A DNA stretch of 43,460 nucleotides from a virus, in IMG/VR virus record IMGVR_UViG_3300028550_000736, positions 1-43,460 of that record, one strand, 5' to 3'. Made by a program: the position numbers and the translations under genes. Numbering within the stretch: position 1 is the stretch's first letter; the number at the start of each line of letters is the position of its first letter. Below are positions 1-8,464 of this stretch, in pieces. The notes beneath the pieces were generated by a model. The model saw only the letters and a list, made by a program, of their open reading frames with translations, did no database searches and was not told where the DNA came from.

Positions 1-191
1 TTTCTTCGTTTAGCTGCTTTACTACCTTTCTTTACTGTACCAGTTACTGCTGTTTTTAACTTAGAACCAGGATTTGCTTTGCGATAAGCAGCAACTCCTT
101 TCTTAGTCATTCCAGCACCAGACTTAGTAGAACGATAGTTAGCACCTTTACCTTTAGTAGTCTTAGGTATAGGACTATCTTTTTTTCTCAT
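1..191 (-). CDS. Lys-rich small phage protein, 3' end cut by window edge
   Basis: An open frame starts at the ATG at 191 and runs off the window with no stop, giving 63 visible residues. The product is very basic (many Lys and Arg) and contains the segment NPGSKLKTAVTG followed by KKGSKAAKRR. From memory this resembles a small conserved phage family whose members continue with a Cys-containing tail, so perhaps 30-40 residues are missing; this is not confirmed by a search. It is the last visible gene of the leftward head operon. Joining the two window ends would fuse this frame in phase to the holin gene without the expected tail, so the ends are probably not truly adjacent. Function unknown. 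Confidence 0.6.
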   Translation of the reverse strand, partial: MRKKDSPIPKTTKGKGANYRSTKSGAGMTKKGVAAYRKANPGSKLKTAVTGTVKKGSKAAKRR

Positions 192-211
192 TGTAAAAAA
201 CTATTTAATAG

Positions 212-469
212 TTATTTATTTTTTTTCATTGATGGTTCGGTCATTCCACCGCCACCAAATCTTTTCTGAACATCATCTTTGTTAGACATAGTTTTGTCCA
301 TCATCATTGTTTTTCCGCCACCCATATACAACTTACCGCCTGCACGATACATAGCACTCATAGGAGCATTTGGCATCATTCCGCCATTGTTATAACCCAT
401 ATTTTTATCCATTCTATTGCCTGAGTTAGTGACATTTTTTCTTTTTAAGCCCATATCTTTCATTGGCAT
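212..469 (-). CDS. Small Met/Gly/Lys-rich hypothetical protein
   Basis: An 85-residue protein of very biased composition (Met, Gly, Lys, Asn) with no hydrophobic core visible. It has short GGK/GGG runs and a basic C terminus. The start is supported by AGAGGAA about 8 bases upstream. Low-complexity proteins of this kind are common between capsid and lysis genes in marine phages. It could be a minor virion or DNA-associated protein, but nothing in the sequence fixes a function. It lies in the leftward head operon, with 20 bp to the next gene. Confidence 0.6.
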   Translation of the reverse strand: MPMKDMGLKRKNVTNSGNRMDKNMGYNNGGMMPNAPMSAMYRAGGKLYMGGGKTMMMDKTMSNKDDVQKRFGGGGMTEPSMKKNK

Positions 470-529
470 AATAAATTCCTCTATTTTTTAACAGATTTAA
501 CTGTTGGTTTTTTTTGTTTATAATTGTTT

Positions 530-1144
530 TTAAGCATGAAATACAGTCATTGTTAAAAATGTTGATACTGTATATTGAATATAAATGCCATCAACAAATA
601 ACACACCTTCGTCTGGTATGACTACATCTCTTGTTGCATCAGCGTCACCTACAGAACTTAATCCTAAAATACTTGTTCCGCTAGGAGAGTTCTTTAGAAA
701 ATCTACAGTTCCTGCTGTTGCTGTGCTGGTTAAAAATACACCTTTCAATCTACTTCTACCTGCAAATACTACATCTGCTGCTGAAGCATTAACTCCTGCT
801 GAGACATTGCCTGCTGGGTTACCCACAGCAGTTATCGAAGCAATAGTTAAAAAGAACACCGCTCCAGTAGCTGTACCTGCATTGGCACCTGTAATGGATT
901 CTGTTTGAGCAGCTCCATTAATATCAGTTCCCACAACAGTAAATGATTTACCAGAGTCATTCCCAGCAGAAAGAATCGTTACAATCCTTCCATGACTGAG
1001 TGCAACTGCACCACCTGAAGCTAACGCACCACCTATTACAAGTGCTGCGTTATTTCCAACTGATGTTGCTACTGATATTCCATCGGCATCTAAGGCTACT
1101 GTGTCGGCAGTAATAGTTACTGCTTGTACATCTGAAATACCCAT
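530..1144 (-). CDS. Probable virion protein, Ala/Gly/Val/Thr-rich
   Basis: A 204-residue protein without charged clusters, rich in Ala, Gly, Val, Ser and Thr, with alternating hydrophobic and small residues that suggest an all-beta fold. This composition and its place just after the capsid genes suggest a structural (decoration or head-surface) protein; this is inference. The start has AAGGAGTAAATT before the ATG, identical to the ribosome-binding region of the major capsid gene at 3158, consistent with high expression. The gap to the upstream gene is 10 bp, so the two are co-transcribed. Confidence 0.7.
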   Translation of the reverse strand: MGISDVQAVTITADTVALDADGISVATSVGNNAALVIGGALASGGAVALSHGRIVTILSAGNDSGKSFTVVGTDINGAAQTESITGANAGTATGAVFFLTIASITAVGNPAGNVSAGVNASAADVVFAGRSRLKGVFLTSTATAGTVDFLKNSPSGTSILGLSSVGDADATRDVVIPDEGVLFVDGIYIQYTVSTFLTMTVFHA

Positions 1145-1154
1145 AATTTACTCC

Positions 1155-2114
1155 TTAACTAAGGTTTAAGTTAATTAGTGAGTATTCTGTATTTGCTGAT
1201 ACAGCCATTACGTCACCAACTTCCATCAACACATTGTCTGTTGCTGGAGCTACGCCACCTGCTGTACCACCTGAACGAACTGCTGCATTACCTGCAACTA
1301 CTGTTCCTACAGTTAATAAAGCTGCTGGTCCTTTAATAACAGCCCAACCAAACTTGTTTGCTGCCATATCTCTTACTGTAGCACCCATTAAAGCACCTGT
1401 TTCTGTTGCTGGTGCAACTATTAGGTCATTACTTGGGTCAGCTAATAATGTTAGCTGTGAGTTAGTTGTTAAAGCAGTTGCTAAAGCATCGTAACAAGTA
1501 ATTATTATTGAAGGGTCTGCTGAATGGTCATGTGCTGGATTAGATTTAACTCTAAGCATTTGTCCTTCACCATTTACATCGTTTACCCAAAGGTAACCAT
1601 TTGCATATTGGTTTAGAGTAATGTCAGTACCGCCTGTTTCTACAGAGATAGCTGTTTGACCTATTGCTACTACTGCTGTTGCAGACATATTTGCATGGTC
1701 AGAAACTACTGCTGGTTGTTGTAATAACTTACCTGCTGTTACTGCTGAACCACCAATGCCTACATAACGATAAACATTGTTACCGTAAATTAGTTTTGCA
1801 CCTAAATCAAATGCTGCTGTTGTATCTTCTGCATAAGGGTTTGCTGTAGCTATTAATGAGCCACCTTTACCAACGATTAAGTCTGCTGGTCCAAATCCTG
1901 TAGTTGATGTGTATTTTAAATGAGAACCATCTTTAACTAAAAGTTGGTCATCTACTGTTAGATCATTATCTATATCTACTGATCCATTAATTTGAGCATT
2001 ACCAGTAGAATCAAAATCAACGACAGTCGTAACTGCACCTGTTGATGAATCTATTGTAATTACTTCAAATCCGTTTTCGGACCTAACTGGTCCATTAAAT
2101 GTTGTGTTAGCCAT
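1155..2114 (-). CDS. Probable virion structural protein, beta-rich
   Basis: A 319-residue protein starting MANTTFNGPVRSENGF. I chose the ATG at 2114 over an in-frame ATG at 2144 because AGGAGAAAAGC directly precedes it. The N-terminal part (about residues 1-80) reads like the short repeated strands of virion proteins (DFDSTGNAQINGSVDI), and the rest is Ala/Gly/Val/Thr-rich with predicted beta content. Similar N termini occur in head or decoration proteins of uncultured marine phages, from memory. It is the first gene after the terminator that follows the capsid gene, so it depends on read-through or on a promoter in 2115-2213 that I could not identify. Confidence 0.72.
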   Translation of the reverse strand: MANTTFNGPVRSENGFEVITIDSSTGAVTTVVDFDSTGNAQINGSVDIDNDLTVDDQLLVKDGSHLKYTSTTGFGPADLIVGKGGSLIATANPYAEDTTAAFDLGAKLIYGNNVYRYVGIGGSAVTAGKLLQQPAVVSDHANMSATAVVAIGQTAISVETGGTDITLNQYANGYLWVNDVNGEGQMLRVKSNPAHDHSADPSIIITCYDALATALTTNSQLTLLADPSNDLIVAPATETGALMGATVRDMAANKFGWAVIKGPAALLTVGTVVAGNAAVRSGGTAGGVAPATDNVLMEVGDVMAVSANTEYSLINLNLS

Positions 2115-2213
2115 GCTTTTCTCCTGAAAGAAATAATTTATCATCTTGGCAAAGTCTGCTAGGGCAGTTGATAAATTGATTAATAAAAATACCTAGATTT
2201 ATAATATAACATA

Positions 2214-2241
2214 AAAAAGGGGAGCGTATGCTCCCCTTTAA
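2214..2241 (-). terminator. Rho-independent terminator after the major capsid gene
   Basis: On the minus strand an AAAGGGGAGC / GCTCCCCTTT inverted repeat with a short loop is followed by six T. It begins a few bases after the capsid stop codon at 2247. The stem is symmetrical and GC-rich in an AT-rich genome. It would reduce transcription into the genes at 2114 and below relative to the capsid gene. Confidence 0.8.
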
Positions 2242-2246
2242 AGTTC

Positions 2247-3158
2247 TTACGAACTACCTGGTGATCCGAAGATACCGAGTGGATCAGATACACCGAAAGA
2301 ATATCTTTCTCTCGCCTTATATCTAACATTACCAGTATCAAAGTCTCCGTCCATAGTAGTAGTCATAGGTGCTCTAACAAAATGCTTCATTCCGTCAGGA
2401 ACATCAGTAGTAATAAAGAACGCATTAGTATCAGTTAAATAATGATTAACTGAATAGCCTTCTGGAATTACTCCATTAGTTTTGACCGCATTTATGTCAT
2501 TGTCAGCAGTTCCAACTTTATAATCACTCTGTAACAATCTAGTTGCTACAAACTGTAAGTCTGATGGAATTATAAGCTTTCTAGCTTTTGCTGCAATTTT
2601 AAGTCCCCTTTCGTCTGTCCACTTGCCTATTTGAATGATTGCATCTTCTAGAGATGTTTCATTTAAATCTGCAGCAACAGAAGGTCTATTACTATTTGTA
2701 CCGCCGTTTACAAGGGGGTGAGCTGTATTAAATAATGACACAGCGTCTCCTCCAGTAAAACTACCAAAACCATTATTAAGTGGAAATGCTGATTTTACTT
2801 GTTTTGTATAAGACATCGCACGAGCTAAAGCTTTAGTGTATCTAGCAGAAACAGACACATAAAGATTATCTTCCATTGCCTCCTCTGTAATACTGAATCC
2901 TAAACCAATAGTTTCATGTGTATATCTTGCGACATAAGATTCTTGAGCAGTATCATATGTGATAGCTGATCCTTCATCTTTTACTGGAGCGGCTCCAAAA
3001 CCAGATAACTTTAATTCTTCTTCAAAACTTCTTTCAGAATTTTCAGTTACATAGATTTCTTCGTGCTCGTTTTCATAACGATTATATTCTTCACCGAATA
3101 GTGCGTTTAGTCCAGGTAAGAGTTGTTTTAACTCATTAGCTCTTGAAATAGCTGCCAT
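2247..3158 (-). CDS. Major capsid protein, Mu gpT-like
   Basis: A 303-residue protein that by sequence style matches the Mu-like major head subunit (gpT) branch of HK97-fold coat proteins. The N-terminal segment is helical and acidic (about residues 1-50), followed by the region YTHETIGLGFSITEEAMEDN (near residues 78-97), typical of this group, and a C-terminal beta-rich part. There is no obvious cleaved N-terminal scaffold domain; a separate scaffold gene is present at 4302-5330. A strong ribosome-binding site (AAGGAGTAAATT) precedes it and a strong terminator follows, as expected for the most abundant virion protein. Assignment is by pattern and gene order. Confidence 0.8.
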   Translation of the reverse strand: MAAISRANELKQLLPGLNALFGEEYNRYENEHEEIYVTENSERSFEEELKLSGFGAAPVKDEGSAITYDTAQESYVARYTHETIGLGFSITEEAMEDNLYVSVSARYTKALARAMSYTKQVKSAFPLNNGFGSFTGGDAVSLFNTAHPLVNGGTNSNRPSVAADLNETSLEDAIIQIGKWTDERGLKIAAKARKLIIPSDLQFVATRLLQSDYKVGTADNDINAVKTNGVIPEGYSVNHYLTDTNAFFITTDVPDGMKHFVRAPMTTTMDGDFDTGNVRYKARERYSFGVSDPLGIFGSPGSS

Positions 3159-3168
3159 AATTTACTCC

Positions 3169-3756
3169 TTAACCTATACCAGTTGTGTTTAACAACTGAT
3201 GTCCGACATTAAACATTACTAATACATCAGTGTGGCTATCGCCTACAGCACTATCAGGACCATCGATAAAATCGACTATCTTTAAAGGTAGTGTTGCAGT
3301 TGCTGCTGCCGTTGATATATCAACCGTATTTTTGCTAGTACCAATAGCTGTACTTCCTGCAGTTTGTGTAACATTACAGTTCTTCCCTAGATCATCTAGA
3401 GTAGCAGAACCATCACATTGCATTTGCATTAGTATAAAAGGGTCACTAGCAACATAAGCCACAATATCGTCACTTGCTAAATTAGCATTGTACATTTGAT
3501 TGGGCGTGAATTGCCCTGTAGAAGGGTCGGTGTAAGCACAACCAAGAAAAACACCAATTGGTGTACAAGCACTAGTACCTTCATCTTTTTGGATGGTGGT
3601 ATTAGGATTGTCGTCACCCCACTTTACAAAATCGCCATAGAATATGTTTGTATCATACGCATTTTTAATTTTATAGTGTGTAACTTTTCCTTGATAAGGA
3701 CTTCCAACAACAGTTCCAACAGGCTTTGCTCCGTTAGGAGTTGAACTTGATGACAT
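3169..3756 (-). CDS. Probable head decoration or head-fibre protein
   Basis: A 195-residue protein placed immediately upstream of the major capsid gene (10-bp gap), after AAGGAGACAATT. It has little charge clustering, several Cys, and a mix of Gly, Thr, Asp and Val that suggests beta structure. Proteins of this size and position next to the coat gene are often decoration proteins. I do not recognise a specific family. Its promoter cannot be separated from that of the upstream scaffold and portal genes. Confidence 0.65.
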   Translation of the reverse strand: MSSSSTPNGAKPVGTVVGSPYQGKVTHYKIKNAYDTNIFYGDFVKWGDDNPNTTIQKDEGTSACTPIGVFLGCAYTDPSTGQFTPNQMYNANLASDDIVAYVASDPFILMQMQCDGSATLDDLGKNCNVTQTAGSTAIGTSKNTVDISTAAATATLPLKIVDFIDGPDSAVGDSHTDVLVMFNVGHQLLNTTGIG

Positions 3757-3791
3757 AATTGTCTCCTTATTAAATAATTATAAATAAGAAA

Positions 3792-4301
3792 CTATGAATC
3801 TTTACCAAAGGTCGTTCTTGATTTTCTCTCAAAAACTTGCTTAGTAGCCATTCTAGAATCTTGGTCTTTAAAATATGTGTTATCGACAGAGTCTACTTGA
3901 GATTGAGCTAAATCATTAAAATAATTATCTCTAGCTTCCGCTTTCTCTTTAGGCATCTTACATAACAACTGACCACCAATTTCCACATTACCTTTAACTG
4001 ACCATTCTGAGTTATGGTCCATCATGTGAATTTGTAGTTCTGGATGATCCTCTAATCTACAAGGCTCCCATCCTTCCCTAAATTTCCTAGATACATTAGG
4101 ATTATCAGCTTGTCCCAAAAGACTCGTTCTGATATACCTAAATACCCAACCTGCTTGTTCAGTAGGTGCTGGTAAATTTGATGGATTTTCCCAGCTTTGT
4201 ATACGCTGAGAAGCCTCTCGGCTTTCTATTTCCCTAGGGGTACGCTCTGCTACTTTTTCTGTGCTAGCAGTTTTAAGTTCTTTATTATCTATTTCTGACA
4301 T
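3792..4301 (-). CDS. Conserved-looking head-module protein of unknown function
   Basis: A 169-residue hydrophilic protein between scaffold and decoration genes. The first 40 residues are charged and probably disordered. The middle contains GWVFRYIRTSLLGQADNPNV and a Trp/Pro-containing stretch, which looks globular. It starts directly after the scaffold stop codon with GGAGTCTTAA upstream. Its position suggests a role in head assembly (for example a minor head or connector protein), but no motif fixes this. Confidence 0.65.
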   Translation of the reverse strand: MSEIDNKELKTASTEKVAERTPREIESREASQRIQSWENPSNLPAPTEQAGWVFRYIRTSLLGQADNPNVSRKFREGWEPCRLEDHPELQIHMMDHNSEWSVKGNVEIGGQLLCKMPKEKAEARDNYFNDLAQSQVDSVDNTYFKDQDSRMATKQVFERKSRTTFGKDS

Positions 4302-5330
4302 TTAAGACTCCTTTAATAGTTGGTTTGCATACTGCTCTGGAGTTATATTAAGTCGCCTTGCGAGAGCAACTTGACTCTGAGTCAGATGGATTTTGCGAGG
4401 TGGTTTACCGCTATTCCTCGTGGCGGGTGCTACAGGGTTCATTACCTGTCTCTTTGGTGCTTGTTGAATTACTTCTGTTTCATTAGAAGCTACATCTTGA
4501 ACACCGAAAAAATTGGGAAATTGTTGTTTCATCTTTGCATCAACTTCAGAATAATACTTCTGAGAATCTTTAGCAGGATCAATTCCATTGGCTTGTAGTG
4601 ATTGGTCTACATACATAGCAAAAGAAGTCATTTCTTTGTGCGATGAATCAGTTCCCATAAACCAAGGATTTTTCCTTGACCAATCATCCATGTCTGGGTC
4701 AGCTTGTTTTACAACTTGCTGTTGTTGTTGTACTGGTTCTACATATTGTGATGCAATGTTGTGTTGCATTGTTTGTGCATAATTACCAGCTTGTTGTTCT
4801 GCAAGAGTTGCTTGTGCTAATTCAGCTTGTGATGCCGACATAGCATCTGCATCGCCTTCTTCGTAAGCCTTTTTAAAAGTCTGCTGTGCATTGTATTTAG
4901 CCCATTGAGCATTATTAAGTGCCTGCTTATTAAGTACATCTCCACCTTGAGTTACAACTGATTGTAGCTTTTGGTTTTCAGACATTAAATTTTGTAATGC
5001 CTTTACAGCTTCCTGAGACTCTCTTAGAGCTTGTTCTTTTGCTCTACGCTCCTCATGGTACTCGTATTTAATTTTGCTTATTCTATCGCCAGCTCTCTTA
5101 CTGTAATCTGTAATCTCTTTATCTACAGTTTCATCATCTACAGGAGCTTCGTTTGTTTCAACTTTAGCGTCTCTTCTGTCTTGTTCAGGAATATCATTAA
5201 CAATTTCTACTTCTACTTCATTACTTGATGAAGTATTTATTTCATTTGCAACACCAAAAAATCTATCTTCTGTAGATTGTGAAGCCGCTCCTGGGTTTGT
5301 ATCAATAACTTGTTCAATGCTCTCACTCAT
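4302..5330 (-). CDS. Probable capsid scaffolding protein
   Basis: A 342-residue acidic, Gln/Glu/Ala-rich protein. Residues about 75-130 and 140-185 have strong coiled-coil character (heptad-like Lys/Glu/Leu patterns), followed by Gln runs and a basic C-terminal tail (residues about 300-342) with MNPVAPATRN and KPPRKIHL. An elongated helical body with a basic C-terminal coat-binding tail is typical of phage scaffolding proteins, and the position between portal and coat genes fits. Its ATG overlaps the stop of the co-chaperonin gene (ATGA), so translation is coupled. Confidence 0.72.
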   Translation of the reverse strand: MSESIEQVIDTNPGAASQSTEDRFFGVANEINTSSSNEVEVEIVNDIPEQDRRDAKVETNEAPVDDETVDKEITDYSKRAGDRISKIKYEYHEERRAKEQALRESQEAVKALQNLMSENQKLQSVVTQGGDVLNKQALNNAQWAKYNAQQTFKKAYEEGDADAMSASQAELAQATLAEQQAGNYAQTMQHNIASQYVEPVQQQQQVVKQADPDMDDWSRKNPWFMGTDSSHKEMTSFAMYVDQSLQANGIDPAKDSQKYYSEVDAKMKQQFPNFFGVQDVASNETEVIQQAPKRQVMNPVAPATRNSGKPPRKIHLTQSQVALARRLNITPEQYANQLLKES

Positions 5331-5740
5331 GCTCTTACTACTCCTGTTGGGTCATCAACGACTGCTTCCACAGTATCGTCATTTATTAAACGAAACTCTT
5401 TCCCATACATTTTCATGCGAGTGCCTGAGTAAGCACGGAATATAACCCAATCACCTTCTTTGCACCAAGGTCCTGTTGGGAACCTTTTAGGATCACCGTA
5501 AGCTTCTGAACCTAACTTTAAAACAAACCCACAAATATTGGAGGTTTCTTCGTCTATTACAGTTTTAGTAGCCTTTATGATTCCACCATCAGTCTTTTCT
5601 TTAGCCTGTGGCATTGCAACTAGCACTTTCCAGCCTTTTGGTTGAGGTAACTGACTTTTAATTTCATCACTTACATCTGGCTTTTCAACACTATCTGGTT
5701 TTGGTATCTTTACCGCTTTTACTTCTTTTTTTTCACTCAT
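5327..5740 (-). CDS. GroES-like co-chaperonin
   Basis: A protein of about 137 residues from the ATG at 5740. A longer frame could start at a TTG at 5797, inside the upstream gene, but I prefer the ATG. After a charged Lys/Glu/Pro-rich leader it shows the GroES barrel pattern: GWKVLVAMPQAKEKTDGGI, then GFVLKLGSEAYGD, then CKEGDWVIFRAYSGTRM and a C-terminal strand pair. The GGI segment corresponds to the mobile loop that docks on GroEL. In T4 (gp31) and in some marine phages such proteins team with host GroEL to fold the coat protein, which suits its position in the head module. Confidence 0.78.
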   Translation of the reverse strand: MSEKKEVKAVKIPKPDSVEKPDVSDEIKSQLPQPKGWKVLVAMPQAKEKTDGGIIKATKTVIDEETSNICGFVLKLGSEAYGDPKRFPTGPWCKEGDWVIFRAYSGTRMKMYGKEFRLINDDTVEAVVDDPTGVVRA

Positions 5741-5769
5741 ATTTTGCACGACTTTTAGGTGTCGAGTTC

Positions 5770-5973
5770 CTATTTTATTATGTGTTGTTCTTTCCAATCA
5801 AGAACTTCACGCTCTGCAAGGGCTAATCCCTCTATAACTCCTGTCATTCTCTTATACTCAGCAAAGTCTTTACAACCTCCTGTAGATATATGATCTGAAC
5901 ATTCGTTCATTAATTCTCTCAATTTCTTAGTTAAGAAAACGGAAAGTGATTGCTCTTTAATATCATTATTCAT
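5770..5973 (-). CDS. Small hypothetical protein between portal and co-chaperonin
   Basis: A 67-residue, mostly helical-looking protein with two Cys (ECSDHISTGGCKDF). It overlaps the end of the portal gene by 8 bp, so translation is probably coupled. Similar short proteins sit after the portal gene in many marine podovirus-like phages. No function can be assigned. Confidence 0.6.
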   Translation of the reverse strand: MNNDIKEQSLSVFLTKKLRELMNECSDHISTGGCKDFAEYKRMTGVIEGLALAEREVLDWKEQHIIK

Positions 5974-8458
5974 TCAGATTGATATCATTAACTAAATCTT
6001 TAGCAATGTCAAGTCCAAACCTTACATCATCTTTAACTTTCTTATCTTCGCTTTCTTTTCTATCTAGCAAATCGCTAGCAATACGCTGTCCTACATTCAT
6101 TCCAGCAATTTCTGATTGAGATTTAATTCTAGCTTCTTCTAATTGTTTATTATTTGTAAGTCTAGCAGCATCAATCATTATTTTAGATTCATCTATCTGT
6201 TGCTTATTAGCTACTTGAGTTTCTTTAATCTCTAGTTCTTTTTGTTTTGCTAATATTAATGGGTCTTGTGCTTGTTCTTGTATTCTTGCTTGTTCAGCTT
6301 GTGCAGCATTTGTAGAAGCTACTCGTTTAGCTGCTTCTGCAACTAGAGTAGATATACGTTTTTCTACATCTGCTGGTAAAGGCTCACCTACTGGAGGTAG
6401 CTCTATACCCATCTCTCTTTCAACTTGTTGTCTAAACTGTAATGCAAGATGTTGCATAATGTAGTCTGAGCCAGCACTTTGAATAGTTTGAGCATTTGGA
6501 CTCTGTTGTATTTTTGCAAGAATATTTGGGTCTTGTTGTGCAGAAGCCAATGTTTGTATATGAGCTTCATGGTCTTGTGACTCATATGCTTGTACAGCTT
6601 TACCATTAAGTATGTTCTGTACTGCTGTAACTGGATCAACTGCTGGTACATCCTCTTGAGGAGGTATTATAGTATCTACATCTTTGATGCCTAATACTTC
6701 TAGCATTTGTCTATGTAATTGAGCTAGGTCATACAACTGTGGTGCTTGTTGAGCTAATTGCATTGCCGCTTGATACTGCATAATTCTTTGAGCCATTGTC
6801 GCTGCGTTTGGATCAGAAACAGGTAGTATGTCTACTCTGTTATCAAAATCTTGTAACTTTATCTGCTGACCTTCTTCTACTTCGTAAGGGTAATTAGGCT
6901 CTGTAAAGTCTTTAATTACTGTTACAAGTATCTCAAATTCTCTTTTCATGGAAGCATGTAGTCTTGCTTGAACAGCACTCATAACTTTCATGTTTCTTTC
7001 TAGCAATGCTAGAGTTGTTCCAACAGGTGCCTGACTATTCATGTCAGATGTTTTCATTTCAGCTATGCTAGCAAACTTCTTGCCTTCTTCTACTATGTTT
7101 TGTAGTAATGAAAATAATGTTGGTGAAGGTTCTTTGTAAGGTAGGAATGTAATATTGTCTCTGATAGCACCACCTGGTACATCTACATCTCTAAACTCAC
7201 CTGGCATTATAGGACTGTCATCACCTTTGATACGAAGTCCTCTAGATTTCAAACCACCTGGTAAATTACTTAAAGTACCTGCATCTACTAACTGTCTTAA
7301 TATTGATGTAGCTGATTTAGCTAATCCACCAATCATATGTATTAAACCAAAACCATAAAAGCCTAGACCTGGTAGGTATTGGTAATGTACAAAGTGCATC
7401 CTTCTTAATTTTGCAACATCATCTTCGTAATAGTTTCTTCTAATACTAAGAATAATGCCTGAAGGACTATCTATTGAGATAACATAAGGTAACGCTATAC
7501 CTGTATCTTCTCCATTTTCATCCTTATCCTCAAACCCTTTAAGGTCTAAGTCTACCTGCATTTCTAATATTGTATGACGAGTATCATAGCTATAACTTTC
7601 TGAATGACCTGTCATATCACTATACTTTTTAGCAATATCTGATGACGAAGGTTTTGCATCTGGTAATTCTATGTCTCTATAAAATCCACTAACCTGCATT
7701 TTTCTTACATCATTAGCTGACTTCTTCATTACATGAGTAGCTCTTTCACATGTCTCTAAATCACTTGCACCATAATTAACTACAACATCCTCTGCTGGTA
7801 CAAATATACCGCTTGGTCTGTTTAGTGTTGGGTCAAAATAAACTTTTCTAAATGCTGAACCTGCTAAAGGCAAAGAAAATAACATCTTCTCTGTTTCGCC
7901 ACGATATTCAGTCATCTCATAAGTAAGAAGATAATTTAAATAATCTTGTACTCTTTGACTTTGTTTTTCTTTGGTTGAATCTATTGGTCCTACTATTTTA
8001 GTTCTAACTGGACCTGCTGCTGGAAATATCTCTGATATAGCTTGTGATTGGAATTTAATTACCGCTTCACTAAGCATAGGATGGAATACACCGCACGCTC
8101 CTGCCCAAGGTGTAGTTCTATCTTCTATTTTTAAACCAAGTTGATCTAAGCCTTTTACATAGCTTTCTTCCCAATCTGATCTTGATTCTTTATCTGCGTT
8201 GAACGCACCTATTAATTCATTGCCTATTGAATTTAGTTCATCTTCTTCAATAAAATCTACTAAGTTAGAATCAAAGCTTTCAGTTCCTGCTTCGGATGAG
8301 TTAGCATCAAAGTCAACAATCATGCCACCATCTTCGGTTTCTGTTGTTACTGCTTCTGATAATTCTTCCATATCAACTTCTAAGCCATCTTCAGGCTCCA
8401 TCTCTACTAAACCATCTATAGGTGTAGCAGGTGTGTATTGTTTTTCTATAGCCAACAT
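5966..8458 (-). CDS. Portal protein (P22-like size class)
   Basis: An 830-residue protein directly after the large terminase. The N terminus is acidic and disordered (1-60), followed by the portal body with WAGACGVFHPMLSEAVI, the segment FVPAEDVVVNYGASDLETCE, and a stem/clip region. The C-terminal third (about residues 600-800) is a long Gln/Ala/Glu-rich helical extension, like the barrel of P22-type portals. Length is in the range of podovirus portals with a C-terminal barrel. The protein should form the dodecameric DNA channel at the head vertex and dock the terminase. GGAGAAT precedes the start. Confidence 0.85.
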   Translation of the reverse strand: MLAIEKQYTPATPIDGLVEMEPEDGLEVDMEELSEAVTTETEDGGMIVDFDANSSEAGTESFDSNLVDFIEEDELNSIGNELIGAFNADKESRSDWEESYVKGLDQLGLKIEDRTTPWAGACGVFHPMLSEAVIKFQSQAISEIFPAAGPVRTKIVGPIDSTKEKQSQRVQDYLNYLLTYEMTEYRGETEKMLFSLPLAGSAFRKVYFDPTLNRPSGIFVPAEDVVVNYGASDLETCERATHVMKKSANDVRKMQVSGFYRDIELPDAKPSSSDIAKKYSDMTGHSESYSYDTRHTILEMQVDLDLKGFEDKDENGEDTGIALPYVISIDSPSGIILSIRRNYYEDDVAKLRRMHFVHYQYLPGLGFYGFGLIHMIGGLAKSATSILRQLVDAGTLSNLPGGLKSRGLRIKGDDSPIMPGEFRDVDVPGGAIRDNITFLPYKEPSPTLFSLLQNIVEEGKKFASIAEMKTSDMNSQAPVGTTLALLERNMKVMSAVQARLHASMKREFEILVTVIKDFTEPNYPYEVEEGQQIKLQDFDNRVDILPVSDPNAATMAQRIMQYQAAMQLAQQAPQLYDLAQLHRQMLEVLGIKDVDTIIPPQEDVPAVDPVTAVQNILNGKAVQAYESQDHEAHIQTLASAQQDPNILAKIQQSPNAQTIQSAGSDYIMQHLALQFRQQVEREMGIELPPVGEPLPADVEKRISTLVAEAAKRVASTNAAQAEQARIQEQAQDPLILAKQKELEIKETQVANKQQIDESKIMIDAARLTNNKQLEEARIKSQSEIAGMNVGQRIASDLLDRKESEDKKVKDDVRFGLDIAKDLVNDINLNE

Positions 8459-8464
8459 ATTCTC

